DNA of 64,000 nt from Oscillospiraceae bacterium. GTDB lineage: Bacteria > Bacillota > Clostridia > Oscillospirales > Ruminococcaceae. Position 1 is the stretch's first letter; each line of letters starts with the position of its first letter. The position numbers and the translations under genes were made by a program. The stretch lies in NCBI GenBank assembly GCA_021199795.1, contig JAJQHJ010000003.1, positions 186,001-250,000 on the forward strand, written 5' to 3'. The notes under the pieces are model-generated. The model was not told the DNA's origin, made no database searches, and was given only the letters and a program-made list of their open reading frames with translations. Below are positions 54,846 through 63,413 of this stretch, in pieces.

Positions 54846-57008
54846 TTGACAGAGAAATTTTTTCGCTCACAACTAAGCATCCTAAAGCCAAAGCTTGTCG
54901 GCAGTACTCTTGAGCAAGCCAGAAAAGCTCAGGATTTACTTGGCGACCTCATGGCTTTTGTTGAACATAAATCTGTTAGAACCATTCAACAGGACTTTCC
55001 GGACTTTTCCTGTGAGTGGGTAATTCCTGATGAATGTAGCTCTGCAGGCGTGATTCTCTATCTCCATGGTGGAGGCTATACCTGCGGTGGTCTTGAATAT
55101 GCCAGGGGTTTCGGATCAAAACTTGCTTCCGAATACGGACTCAAGGTCTTCTGCTGTGCATATCGTCTTGCACCTGAAAATAAATTCCCTGCGGCACTTG
55201 ATGATGCCCTCGCCTCATATAAATACCTCATCGACAGCGGATTCCCATCAGATAGAATCATCTTGGCAGGTGAATCAGCAGGAGGAGGGCTTTGCTACAG
55301 TCTTTGTCTTAAGCTCAATGAACTGGGACTTTCTCAGCCTGCGGGAATAATTGCAATTTCACCTTGGACGGATTTAACAGCATCTGGTGATTCCATTGAG
55401 ACAAATAAAGAAGTCGATCCGACTTTAACCATTGGACAGCTCAATTTTTACACGGATAGCTACACTGATGACAGGACAAATCCCTATGTTTCGCCGCTTT
55501 TATTTGAAGAGGGCACAAAGCTCCCACCGTCGCTTATCTTTGTCGGCAGTTACGAAATTCTTCTTGACGATTCAACCCGTCTTCATCAGAAGCTTTTGCA
55601 TAGCGGCAACCGCTCAAAGCTCATTATAGCGGACAGAATGTGGCATGCTTATGTATTGTATGATGTCAAGGAGCGCAAATCTGACTACGACACTATCAGG
55701 GATTTCATAGGTGAGCTTATACCTATATCCACCGCAAGGTGGGTTCGCCTTGACAACGCCGCAAAGATTTTCCCGGCATCCAAGCGCAAGGGCTGGTACA
55801 ACATGTTCAGAGTGTCTGTAGAGCTGGATGAAAAAGTTGACCCTGTCATCCTGCAATCGGCACTCAATGTTACAATAGGCAGATTCCCGACGATAGCCGC
55901 AAGACTCAAAACCGGTTTCTTCTGGTACTATCTTGAAGAGCTTAAGAAGCCTCTTGAGCTGGTTCAGGAGGGAAGCTGTCCTTTCGTGAGCCGTGTTTTT
56001 GGCGATGTCAAGAAATGCGCCATAAGGGTGCTCTACTATAATAAGAGAATAGCAATAGAATTCTTCCACGCTGTAACCGATGGCACCGGTGGAATCATCT
56101 TTTTGAAAACACTTCTTGCCGAATACTTCACTCAGAAGTATGATGTCAGAATCTCAGCCGAAAAGGGAGTTCTCAGCAGACAGTCCTATCCGGAACCGGA
56201 AGAGATTGAGGACAGTTTCCTCAAAAACCGAGGCAATGTCAGCTCAAAAAGGGATTTCAGCAAATCCTACCGCCTTAATGGAACTGCTGAGCCGGATGGA
56301 TTCATAAATATTACAACCGGCACTGTAGATGCATCTGAAATTCATAAAACTGCAAAAAGCAGGGGAGTCACTATCACCGCATTCCTGGCGGCGGTAATGG
56401 TAAAATCCATTATTGAAGTACAGAAAACTCACCAGAAGAAGCGCAGCAAGCAGAAGCTGGTTCGCGTTCAGATTCCCGTAAACCTGCGAAAGCTCTTCCC
56501 AAGCAAAACAATGCGTAATTTCTCGCTCTTCATTAATGTTGGAGTAGATCCGAGAATGGGAGATTATGAGCTGGATGAACTGGTTTCTATAATCAGCCAT
56601 CAGCTCGCGCTCAAGCTCACAAAAAAGAACATGCAGGCGGAATTTACGCCTAATGTCAATGCTGAGCTTGTAAAAGGATTAAAGATTATACCGCTGTTTA
56701 TAAAGAATATCGGTATGCGTATAGCTTTTTATCAGCTTGGAGAGGGTCAGTCCTGCTTGTCTATATCGAATCTCGGAATTGTAGATATGCCTGACGAGAT
56801 TAAAAAGCATGTCAGACGTTTTGACATTTTCCCGGGTGTGCGCTCTTCGTCGCCGTATAACTGCGGTGTCTGCACATATGGCAATGAAATGAGAATCAAC
56901 TTTGTCAGAAGTTCCATTGAGCCGGAGCTTGAAAGAGCTTTTTTCACGAATCTTGTCAAGCTTGGCATAAAGGTGACTGTGGAAAGCAACCGGCGCGATG
57001 CCGAATGA
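54846..57008 (+). CDS. Alpha/beta-hydrolase fused to condensation/alcohol-acetyltransferase-like domain
   Basis: This 720-aa protein begins at TTG 54846, with GGAGGCGAT just upstream; the frame upstream is inside ppdK. Residues about 1-295 are a hormone-sensitive-lipase-type hydrolase: HGGGY oxyanion loop (74-78), GESAGG with nucleophile Ser144, and a likely Asp/His pair in LLDD and WHAY. Residues about 300-720 resemble alcohol acetyltransferases and condensation domains, with HxxxDG in FFHAVTDGTGG (His408, Asp412). One polypeptide thus has an esterase and an acyl-transfer active site. A lipid or alcohol acyl substrate is plausible but not shown. The next gene is a zinc-ribbon membrane protein, 16 bases downstream. 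Confidence 0.8.
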   Translation: MTEKFFRSQLSILKPKLVGSTLEQARKAQDLLGDLMAFVEHKSVRTIQQDFPDFSCEWVIPDECSSAGVILYLHGGGYTCGGLEYARGFGSKLASEYGLKVFCCAYRLAPENKFPAALDDALASYKYLIDSGFPSDRIILAGESAGGGLCYSLCLKLNELGLSQPAGIIAISPWTDLTASGDSIETNKEVDPTLTIGQLNFYTDSYTDDRTNPYVSPLLFEEGTKLPPSLIFVGSYEILLDDSTRLHQKLLHSGNRSKLIIADRMWHAYVLYDVKERKSDYDTIRDFIGELIPISTARWVRLDNAAKIFPASKRKGWYNMFRVSVELDEKVDPVILQSALNVTIGRFPTIAARLKTGFFWYYLEELKKPLELVQEGSCPFVSRVFGDVKKCAIRVLYYNKRIAIEFFHAVTDGTGGIIFLKTLLAEYFTQKYDVRISAEKGVLSRQSYPEPEEIEDSFLKNRGNVSSKRDFSKSYRLNGTAEPDGFINITTGTVDASEIHKTAKSRGVTITAFLAAVMVKSIIEVQKTHQKKRSKQKLVRVQIPVNLRKLFPSKTMRNFSLFINVGVDPRMGDYELDELVSIISHQLALKLTKKNMQAEFTPNVNAELVKGLKIIPLFIKNIGMRIAFYQLGEGQSCLSISNLGIVDMPDEIKKHVRRFDIFPGVRSSSPYNCGVCTYGNEMRINFVRSSIEPELERAFFTNLVKLGIKVTVESNRRDAE

Positions 57009-57024
57009 TCATTGGAGGTGGACT

Positions 57025-57720
57025 ATGTATTGTGTTAAATGTGGAGTTGAGCTTAAGGACAGCGAGCATGTCTGTCCGCTTTGCCTGACTCCTGTGTATC
57101 ATCCTGATATAAAGCAGGAAGAGGCAGAGAGACCTTACCCCGAATTCAAACGTGTCACCAGAAAAAGTGTCCGTTCGGCAGTAATGCTAATCGTCACCGT
57201 CTGCTATATACTCGTTGTCTTGATGGTAACTATGATTGACTTCAACATTTCAGGTTCTATAACCTGGTCAGGCTATGTTGTAGGTGCACTGGCAATAACC
57301 TACGTATCGTTCGCACTTCCGGAATGGTTCCAGCATCCGAATCCTGTCATCTTCACACCGATAGCGTTCGCATCGATAATACTGTATCTTCTGTATATAG
57401 ACCTTACAGTTAATGGCGGGTGGTTCCTAAGCCTCGCTTTCCCGATAGCAGGCATCGCCGGCATAATTGTGACGACAGTGGTGACACTTCTGCGATATGT
57501 CAAGCGAGGACACCTATTCATAATTGGCGGCGCGCTTATTGCAATTGGAGGCTATATCTCGCTTATTGAGATGTTTATCTCAATCACTTTCGAGAGTGTA
57601 AGCTTCGTCGGCTGGTCGGGATTTCCGCTTGCAGCGTTCTTTATACTTGGAATGATGCTGATAATCATAGGAATATGCAAGCCGTTAAGACTTGCACTGT
57701 CAAAGATATTCTTCGTATGA
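57025..57720 (+). CDS. DUF6320-like zinc-ribbon membrane protein
   Basis: This 231-aa protein starts with a zinc ribbon (Cys3, Cys6, Cys17, Cys20 in MYCVKCG and HVCPLCLTP), then six or so membrane helices from residue 48 to the end. It resembles DUF6320 proteins, which are often next to alcohol-acetyltransferase-like genes in Clostridia. GGAGG sits right before ATG 57025, so the longer frame upstream is not used. Its function is unknown. It may anchor or assist the acyltransferase at the membrane. Confidence 0.72.
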   Translation: MYCVKCGVELKDSEHVCPLCLTPVYHPDIKQEEAERPYPEFKRVTRKSVRSAVMLIVTVCYILVVLMVTMIDFNISGSITWSGYVVGALAITYVSFALPEWFQHPNPVIFTPIAFASIILYLLYIDLTVNGGWFLSLAFPIAGIAGIIVTTVVTLLRYVKRGHLFIIGGALIAIGGYISLIEMFISITFESVSFVGWSGFPLAAFFILGMMLIIIGICKPLRLALSKIFFV

Positions 57721-57723
57721 AAG

Positions 57724-57756
57724 AAAGCCTCTCGATTTTTTATCGGGAGGCTTTCC
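57724..57756 (+). terminator. Hairpin after the DUF6320-like gene
   Basis: GAAAGCCTCTCGA (57724-57736) pairs with TCGGGAGGCTTTC (57744-57756), one wobble. A T run lies in the loop and not after the stem, so termination may be incomplete. Confidence 0.6.
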
Positions 57757-57998
57757 GAATGCAATGACAGATTCTGATAAAACATTGATAAATTTTGGCT
57801 TTTTATGGGTGAAGCTATCTGAAAAATCGGTGAAAGTTATATTTTATGCTTGATTTCTTGACAGAAAGGGTGTATGATTGTAATCGAGGAGAGTTTGGAT
57901 TTTATTGAAACCCGGCTCTGTACCCGAAAACATATGCGCATACGATAGAATCTGACGATTTTATCGTGGCGTAAATGATAACAAAGGAGATATCTACT
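57757..57998 (+). other. Leader region of pckG
   Basis: There is no credible gene. TTGACA at 57858-57863 is a possible -35 without a good -10 at 17 bases (TAATCG at 57881). A small hairpin ACGATA (57942-57947) with TATCGT (57962-57967) lies close to the RBS AAAGGAG. Confidence 0.4.
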
Positions 57999-59789
57999 AT
58001 GGCTACACTGACAAAAAACCCTAATGTCAACAAGTGGGTTGATGAAATGATAGCTTTGACCAAGCCTGACCAGGTTGTCTGGATCGATGGCAGCGAGGAT
58101 CAGCTCAATGACCTCCGCCGTGAGGCTTGTGAGACCGGCGAAATGATCGCTCTCAACCCTGAGAAGCTTCCCGGGTGCCTCTATCACAGAACCAAGCCCA
58201 ATGATGTTGCAAGAGTTGAAGACAGAACTTTCATCTGCACCCGCAAGAAAGAAGATGCAGGACCGACAAACAACTGGATGGATCCTAAGGAAATGTATGC
58301 AATGCTCACTCCGCTTTACGACGGAGTTATGAAGGGCAGAACAATGTACGTAATTCCTTATTCGATGGGACCTATCGGATCGCCTCTCGCAAAGGTTGGC
58401 GTTGAGGTTACCGACTCCATCTATGTCGTACTCAACATGGCTATCATGACCAGAATGGGTGCCGATGCTTTCAAGAACCTCGGCGACACTTCTGATGACT
58501 TTGTAAGAGGTCTACATTCCAAGGCTGATGTTGACCCTGAGAAGAGATACATAGTCCAGTTCCCTGAAGATAACACAATCTGGTCAATCAACTCTGCATA
58601 CGGCGGAAATGTTCTCCTCGGCAAGAAGTGCTTTGCTTTGAGAATTGCTTCTTACCAGGGCAAGAACGAGGGCTGGATGGCTGAGCATATGCTTATTCTC
58701 GGCATCGAGAAGCCTAACGGAGAAGTAGTTTATGTTACTGCTGCATTCCCGTCTGCTTGCGGCAAGACCAACCTTGCAATGCTCATTCCTCCGGAGGGCT
58801 ACAAGAAGAAAGGCTATAAAGTCTGGACAGTCGGTGACGATATCGCTTGGCTCAAGCCCGGCGAGGACGGAAGACTCTACGCTATCAACCCTGAGAATGG
58901 CTTCTTTGGCGTAGCTCCTGGCACCAACGAAAAGTCCAACTACAATGCTCTTGCTTCTACAAGAAAGAATACAATCTTCACCAATGTTGCAATCAACAAT
59001 GATGACAACACCGTTTGGTGGGAGAAGCTCACCAAGGAGCCGCCGGTCAATGCAACCGAGTGGAAAGGCGAGAAAGTCAACGGCGTTGAGTACACCGCTG
59101 CTGGCAACAAGCTTGCTCACCCGAATTCTAGATTCACTGCTCCCGCAGAGAATTGCCCCTGCATTTCTCCTGAGTTCAACAATCCTCAGGGCGTTCCGAT
59201 AAGCGCAATGATCTTCGGCGGAAGACGTGCCAAGACCGCTCCGTTAGTTTACCAGTCGTTCAACTGGCAGCATGGTACATTCGTAGGCTCCATCATGGCT
59301 TCCGAGACCACTGCAGCTGCAGCAGGTGCTGTAGGCGTTGTAAGACGTGACCCGATGGCTATGCTTCCGTTCTGCGGATACAACATGGGCGACTACTGGG
59401 CACACTGGCTTGAAATGGGCAAGATCCTTGGCGATAAGGCTCCTAAGATTTTCCATGTTAACTGGTTCAGAACCGACGACGAGGGCAACTTCATCTGGCC
59501 TGGTTTCGGCGACAACATGAGAGTTCTCGACTGGATCATCAGCCGTTGCGAGGGAACTGTTGACGCTGTTGAAACTCCTATTGGCTATGAGCCCAAGCCT
59601 GAGGATATCAATATTGAGGGTCTTGATGGTATCACCGTTGATACAATTGCGGATCTTCTCTCCGTTGATAAGGATCTCTGGCTTGAAGACACCAAGAGCA
59701 TCGAAGAGTTCTACTCAAGATTTGGCGACAAGCTTCCTAAGGAAATGGCTTACGAGCTCAACGCTCTCAAGGAAAGACTTTCAAAGTAA
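57999..59789 (+). CDS. pckG: Phosphoenolpyruvate carboxykinase (GTP)
   Basis: This 596-aa enzyme interconverts oxaloacetate and PEP with GTP/GDP. It is of the GTP family: the FPSACGKTN P-loop, AETTAAA-type loop (ASETTAAAAGAVG), VRRDPMAMLPFCGYNMGDYW and the NWFRTDDEGNFIWPGFGDN guanine site. The start is ATG 57999 with AAAGGAG upstream. Codon bias is strong, as in ppdK. In gut anaerobes it usually fixes CO2 onto PEP for fumarate/succinate or runs gluconeogenesis; the direction cannot be read. Confidence 0.96.
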   Translation: MATLTKNPNVNKWVDEMIALTKPDQVVWIDGSEDQLNDLRREACETGEMIALNPEKLPGCLYHRTKPNDVARVEDRTFICTRKKEDAGPTNNWMDPKEMYAMLTPLYDGVMKGRTMYVIPYSMGPIGSPLAKVGVEVTDSIYVVLNMAIMTRMGADAFKNLGDTSDDFVRGLHSKADVDPEKRYIVQFPEDNTIWSINSAYGGNVLLGKKCFALRIASYQGKNEGWMAEHMLILGIEKPNGEVVYVTAAFPSACGKTNLAMLIPPEGYKKKGYKVWTVGDDIAWLKPGEDGRLYAINPENGFFGVAPGTNEKSNYNALASTRKNTIFTNVAINNDDNTVWWEKLTKEPPVNATEWKGEKVNGVEYTAAGNKLAHPNSRFTAPAENCPCISPEFNNPQGVPISAMIFGGRRAKTAPLVYQSFNWQHGTFVGSIMASETTAAAAGAVGVVRRDPMAMLPFCGYNMGDYWAHWLEMGKILGDKAPKIFHVNWFRTDDEGNFIWPGFGDNMRVLDWIISRCEGTVDAVETPIGYEPKPEDINIEGLDGITVDTIADLLSVDKDLWLEDTKSIEEFYSRFGDKLPKEMAYELNALKERLSK

Positions 59790-59807
59790 TTTTGTCGACA
59801 CTTTCAC

Positions 59808-59838
59808 ATCCCTCCGTCGAAATTATAGACGGAGGGAT
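59808..59838 (+). terminator. Terminator-like hairpin after pckG
   Basis: ATCCCTCCGTC (59808-59818) pairs perfectly with GACGGAGGGAT (59828-59838). The T tract is weak. Confidence 0.7.
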
Positions 59839-59969
59839 TGTTATCGCCATTTTCTGTCATCATGCCGGTATCGCGAAAACCGTTTCAAAATTTAATATCA
59901 CAGCCTTGAAATCGTGCAATATAACCATGAAACGGGCTCAAAAATGCAAATATTCGGCGATTTTGACAC
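59839..59969 (+). other. AT-rich spacer downstream of pckG
   Basis: No gene or convincing RNA structure is seen here. A TTGACA at 59963 is too far from the next -10. Confidence 0.3.
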
Positions 59970-59997
59970 TTTACTTTTTCAGAAAAATCGGTATAAT
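59970..59997 (+). promoter_or_regulatory. Promoter of the putative small RNA between pckG and the ttcA-like gene
   Basis: TTTACT (59970-59975) and TATAAT (59992-59997), 16-base spacing. Confidence 0.55.
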
Positions 59998-60002
59998 ATA
60001 AT

Positions 60003-60150
60003 AATGTAAGGCTGTAAACGAGAGCGACATAAATTGGACTTCTCTTTTGGCAACCTGCACTACTAACTTTGACAGTTGTCTTCATAATATAATGTTCCAA
60101 GTAAATGGTGGAGTAAGAGAGTGACTTTGTCCTCTCTTATTTCACTTTTT
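60003..60150 (+). ncRNA. Putative small RNA, about 150 nt (class unknown)
   Basis: A promoter at 59970-59997 and a strong terminator at 60107-60150 bracket about 148 bases with no ORF of note. Internal elements are GACAGTTGTC (60071-60080) as a small hairpin and TTCTCTT (60040-60046), which can pair with AAGAGAG (60115-60121) in the terminator arm. The downstream gene has its own promoter after the terminator, so this unit may stand alone. It does not match 6S, SRP, tmRNA or RNase P that I can recognise. Confidence 0.4.
60107..60150 (+). terminator. Long-stem terminator of the putative small RNA
   Basis: A 15-bp stem (60107-60121 with 60132-60146, three G-T wobbles, perfect TAAGAGAG/CTCTCTTA at the top) is followed by T. 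Confidence 0.8.
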
Positions 60151-60162
60151 GGCATAAATCCC

Positions 60163-60191
60163 TTTTCAAAACGTTGGATTTATGATATAAT
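60163..60191 (+). promoter_or_regulatory. Promoter of the ttcA-like-ymdB operon
   Basis: TTTTCA (60163-60168) and TATAAT (60186-60191), 17-base spacing, 25 bases before the start codon. Confidence 0.65.
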
Positions 60192-60215
60192 ACAGAATAT
60201 AGAAAGGAAATTGTT

Positions 60216-60947
60216 ATGCAGAAAATTTTAGGATATATGAGAAAAGCGATAACGGAATTTGACCTGATTCAGGATGGCGATAAAATAGCGGTAGGTGTAT
60301 CAGGTGGAAAAGACAGCCTTGTCCTGCTTATGGGGCTTATTCGACTCAGACAATTCATAGGAATAGATTATGATATAACGGCTCTCACAATCGATCCTCA
60401 GTTTGGCGGCAATGAAACTGATTATTCTCCTGTTGCAAATCTTTGTAAAGAATATGACGTTCCATACGTTATTGAAAAAACCGATATTGGAAGCATAGTT
60501 TTTGATATAAGAAAAGAATCCAATCCCTGTTCACTCTGTGCCAATATGCGCAGGGGAGCACTTAACAGCAAGGCGAAAGAGTTAGGCTGCAACAAAGTAG
60601 CACTCGGTCATCATTATAACGACGTCGTCGAGACATTCATGATGAACCTGTTTATTGAGGGGAGAATCGGTTGCTTCTCTCCCAAAACGTATCTCGACAG
60701 AAGCGATATCACTATTATCAGACCGCTTGTCTTTGCGCCTGAAAGAGAGATTAAAAACGCTGCAAGGCGAAATAATATAGAGATAGTAAAGTCAGAATGC
60801 CCCGCAGACGGAGTAACCAAGCGTCAGGAAATGAAAGATTTCTTAAGAGAGCGTGAGCATGATGACAAAGGCTTCACCGACCGTATTTTCGGAGCACTCC
60901 GTCGTTCAGGAGTAGATGGCTGGGGCTTCAAGGAGGGTTCAGAATGA
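60216..60947 (+). CDS. TtcA-type tRNA-thiolation ATPase (PP-loop superfamily)
   Basis: This 243-aa protein has the PP-loop SGGKDS (29-34) that binds ATP, a CSLC pair (Cys105, Cys108) and the GHHYNDVVET segment, the layout of TtcA, which makes 2-thiocytidine in tRNA with a 4Fe-4S cluster. Only part of the TtcA family acts at position 32, so the exact target base is an inference. AAAGGAAA precedes the ATG. It overlaps the ymdB-like gene by 4 bases. Confidence 0.85.
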   Translation: MQKILGYMRKAITEFDLIQDGDKIAVGVSGGKDSLVLLMGLIRLRQFIGIDYDITALTIDPQFGGNETDYSPVANLCKEYDVPYVIEKTDIGSIVFDIRKESNPCSLCANMRRGALNSKAKELGCNKVALGHHYNDVVETFMMNLFIEGRIGCFSPKTYLDRSDITIIRPLVFAPEREIKNAARRNNIEIVKSECPADGVTKRQEMKDFLREREHDDKGFTDRIFGALRRSGVDGWGFKEGSE

Positions 60948-61711
60948 GACTTTTGATGATAGGTGATGTCGTTTCGCAGACAGGCTGCGACTTCCTGGCA
61001 TCAAAGCTACGTGATATCAAGCGCAGATATAATATTGACGTAACCGTCATCAATGGTGAGAATTCCGCCTCCGGCAACGGTATAACCGTACATTCCTGCG
61101 ATTTTCTCACAAGAATCGGTGCGGATGTCATCACAACCGGCAATCACGCATTCAAAAGGCGTGAATCGGTTCAGATATTCGACACTGTCCCTTATCTTCT
61201 GAGACCTGCAAATTATTCTGACGAGGTATGCGGAAAGGGAGTATGCACTCTCGATATGGGCAGGTGCCAGATAGCAGTAGTAAACCTGATGGGCGTTATA
61301 TATATGGAGCCGCTTGCCAACCCTTTCAGAACTATTGACGAGGTATTATCCAAGATCGAAACCAAAAATATCTTTGTCGATTTCCATGCCGAAGCTACAG
61401 CCGAAAAGAAAGCACTCGGATACTACCTTGCCGGAAGAGTCACCGGAGTTTTCGGAACCCACACCCACGTCCAGACTGCTGATGAAGCTATCCTGTACGG
61501 CGGAACGGCATATATAACCGACGTAGGAATGACCGGACCGGAAGAATCTGTCCTGGGAGTCAATAAAGAAATTGCAATCGAAAAGCAGAGGCTTAATTAT
61601 CCTGTAAGATTCATGGAAGCTGATACCCCTTGCTTCATCAATGCTGTTATGGTTGAATTCGATGAGAAAACCGGCAAGGCTTTTCATATTGAGAGAATAG
61701 TGGAACGCTGA
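60944..61711 (+). CDS. YmdB-family metallophosphoesterase
   Basis: This 255-aa enzyme has the calcineurin-like metal site of YmdB: LMIGDVVSQTGCD, VINGENSASG, TTGNHAF and FGTHTHVQT. Bacillus YmdB is a 2',3'-cyclic nucleotide phosphodiesterase that influences late adaptive responses. It is coupled to the ttcA-like gene by an ATGA overlap and converges on spmB without a clear terminator between. Confidence 0.9.
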   Translation: MRLLMIGDVVSQTGCDFLASKLRDIKRRYNIDVTVINGENSASGNGITVHSCDFLTRIGADVITTGNHAFKRRESVQIFDTVPYLLRPANYSDEVCGKGVCTLDMGRCQIAVVNLMGVIYMEPLANPFRTIDEVLSKIETKNIFVDFHAEATAEKKALGYYLAGRVTGVFGTHTHVQTADEAILYGGTAYITDVGMTGPEESVLGVNKEIAIEKQRLNYPVRFMEADTPCFINAVMVEFDEKTGKAFHIERIVER

Positions 61712-61712
61712 T

Positions 61713-62234
61713 TTATTCCCCGAGAAATAGTCTCACAGCCAATGCCGAAAGAATAAACGCCGTGAAATCGCCCACAAGTGCCGAGGGCAGAGCATGGCGT
61801 GTTTTCTTTATTTTTACGGCTCCGAAGTATACCGCAACAGTGTATAATGTGGTTTCAGTTGAACCCATCAATACGCTTGCAACTCGTCCGATAAAGCTGT
61901 CAGCACCGTATTCAGATAGAATGCTGTCGAGCATCGAAAGCGCACCGCTCCCAGAAACTGGTCTCATAAGTGCAAGAGGTACACATTCTGACGGTATACC
62001 TATAAGCGATGTGATTGGCTCAATAAGTTCAGTCAGAGCAGAAAGCGCACCCGAAGCTTTGAACATTTCAACACTAAGCATAAGAGCGACCAAAGAGGGG
62101 AGTATGTCAAAGCAGACTAGAATGTTCTCCTTGGCACCGGTTATAAATGTGTCAAAAACTCCGACTTTTTTGTGGAGACCGTATAGAATTACTCCTAGAA
62201 CAAATACCGGAATTACCAGGCTGGTGATATTCAT
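61713..62234 (-). CDS. spmB: Spore maturation protein B
   Basis: This 173-aa membrane protein with about four or five helices carries the Gate (nucleoside-recognition) domain: PSLVALMLSVEMFKASGAL, MRPVSGSGAL and MGSTETTLYTVAVYFG. SpmB acts with SpmA in spore core dehydration in Bacillus. It starts at ATG 62234, overlapping spmA by 4 bases. Confidence 0.93.
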   Translation of the reverse strand: MNITSLVIPVFVLGVILYGLHKKVGVFDTFITGAKENILVCFDILPSLVALMLSVEMFKASGALSALTELIEPITSLIGIPSECVPLALMRPVSGSGALSMLDSILSEYGADSFIGRVASVLMGSTETTLYTVAVYFGAVKIKKTRHALPSALVGDFTAFILSALAVRLFLGE

Positions 62235-62815
62235 TTCTTCCGTCCTATTCCGTCAAAAACATATGAGCATGTTATAGCTGCACCAAGCGAGAGAATCGAT
62301 ACCATCAGTACGCATGGCAATATTTCCATAGGCGATTTGCTCCCGTATGTAAGCCTGAGCGTGGCAACGGTTGAGGGTATCAGCTCTATTGAAGACGTGT
62401 TGATGACTGTCAGAAGCACCATATTTCTTGATGCAATTTCACAGCAGTTATCTTCTTTTTGAAGCTCTTTCATCGCTTCGATTCCCAAAGGCGTTGCGGC
62501 GTTTCCGAGACCGAAGAGATTTGCTGTTATATTCATGGCAATGGCTTTGAATGCCTTGGAATTCTTGTCAATGCCACGGAATATAAGACTTATAAACGGA
62601 CTTATCAGTCGAGCAATCTTGTCTGTAAGCCCACTTTTTTCTGCCAGTTTCATTACTCCTCCCCAGGTGGCCATTGCTCCTAAGATACTTAAAGTAAGCG
62701 TGACCGCAGTTTGTCCGCTGGTTAGGACAGCGTTGGAGACAGCATCCGCTCCGCCGTTAATAAAGCCATAAATGCAGGAGATTGCGATTATTCCCGCAAG
62801 TATAAAATCTATCAT
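62231..62815 (-). CDS. spmA: Spore maturation protein A
   Basis: This 194-aa membrane protein has the Gate-domain segment (ANLFGLGNAATPLGIEAM) and NTSSIELIPSTVATLR. The start is ATG 62815 with AAAGGAG upstream; a longer upstream frame lacks an RBS. It is cotranscribed with spmB. In Bacillus this pair follows dacB under sigma-E; here no carboxypeptidase is attached. Confidence 0.93.
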   Translation of the reverse strand: MIDFILAGIIAISCIYGFINGGADAVSNAVLTSGQTAVTLTLSILGAMATWGGVMKLAEKSGLTDKIARLISPFISLIFRGIDKNSKAFKAIAMNITANLFGLGNAATPLGIEAMKELQKEDNCCEIASRNMVLLTVINTSSIELIPSTVATLRLTYGSKSPMEILPCVLMVSILSLGAAITCSYVFDGIGRKK

Positions 62816-62892
62816 ACTTAATACTCCTTTCATAAGATGACATAAAAATTGCCTTTTCACACCAATTTCTGAAATTTTACCTCGTTTGGTAC

Positions 62893-62921
62893 TTGCATTA
62901 TGTCGAATTATGCTGTATAAT
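62893..62921 (+). promoter_or_regulatory. Promoter of the AbrB-type gene
   Basis: TTGCAT (62893-62898) and TATAAT (62916-62921), 17-base spacing. Confidence 0.7.
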
Positions 62922-62952
62922 ATTTGTATAAACGTCAAGGAGGTACGACATT

Positions 62953-63201
62953 ATGAAATCAACTGGTATTGTAAGAAGAATCGACGAGCTTGGAAGAATT
63001 GTCATCCCCATGGAACTAAGAAAGTCTATGGATCTTAACATCAAGGATCCCATCGAGATTCTGACCGATGGTGACAACATCATTCTGAGAAAGTATTCCA
63101 ACTCCTGCGCTCTTTGTGGTGAGGGTGAGGACATCATTCCTTTTGGCAACAAGCATATTTGCCCCGCTTGCCTCAAGAAGATCAAGGAAATGGACATCTG
63201 A
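62953..63201 (+). CDS. AbrB/SpoVT-type transition regulator with C-terminal zinc site
   Basis: This 82-aa DNA-binding protein has the AbrB swapped-hairpin fold (TGIVRRIDELGRIVIPMELRK). The C terminus has two CX2C pairs (Cys52, Cys55, Cys70, Cys73), which Bacillus AbrB lacks. It probably represses growth-phase genes. It is a single-gene unit with strong AAGGAGG, its own promoter and terminator. Confidence 0.92.
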   Translation: MKSTGIVRRIDELGRIVIPMELRKSMDLNIKDPIEILTDGDNIILRKYSNSCALCGEGEDIIPFGNKHICPACLKKIKEMDI

Positions 63202-63224
63202 GCTGTCTTACTTATGTCGTATAG

Positions 63225-63262
63225 ATTCAAGCGCATATTCCGATGTGCGCTTGAATTTTTTT
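63225..63262 (+). terminator. Intrinsic terminator after the AbrB-type gene
   Basis: ATTCAAGCGCA (63225-63235) pairs with TGCGCTTGAAT (63246-63256), followed by T. Confidence 0.92.
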
Positions 63263-63331
63263 GTATGGTAATATTCCCTCGGTAGATATATATGATTACT
63301 GACTCTGAAAGATGAAATTAACGTGTAACTC

Positions 63332-63360
63332 TTGCATTAAATCACGTATTGTGATACAAT
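63332..63360 (+). promoter_or_regulatory. Promoter of lgt with overlapping dyad
   Basis: TTGCAT (63332-63337) and TACAAT (63355-63360), 17-base spacing. TATTGT (63347-63352) and ACAATA (63356-63361) make an inverted repeat over the -10, and ATCAC/GTGAT (63341-63345, 63351-63355) another. Confidence 0.65.
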
Positions 63361-63413
63361 ATCGTAGGTGGTAAGGATTTACGCACCAAATTTATACGAA
63401 AGGTATTCTCAGT

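Noticed and set aside
57837..58187. A minus-strand frame upstream of pckG
   Set aside because: It overlaps the start of pckG, has no RBS and no recognisable domain.
60003..60150. 6S, SRP, tmRNA or RNase P RNA
   Set aside because: No closing pairing of the two ends as in 6S, no SRP GGAAG-type loop and no RNase P or tmRNA core was seen.
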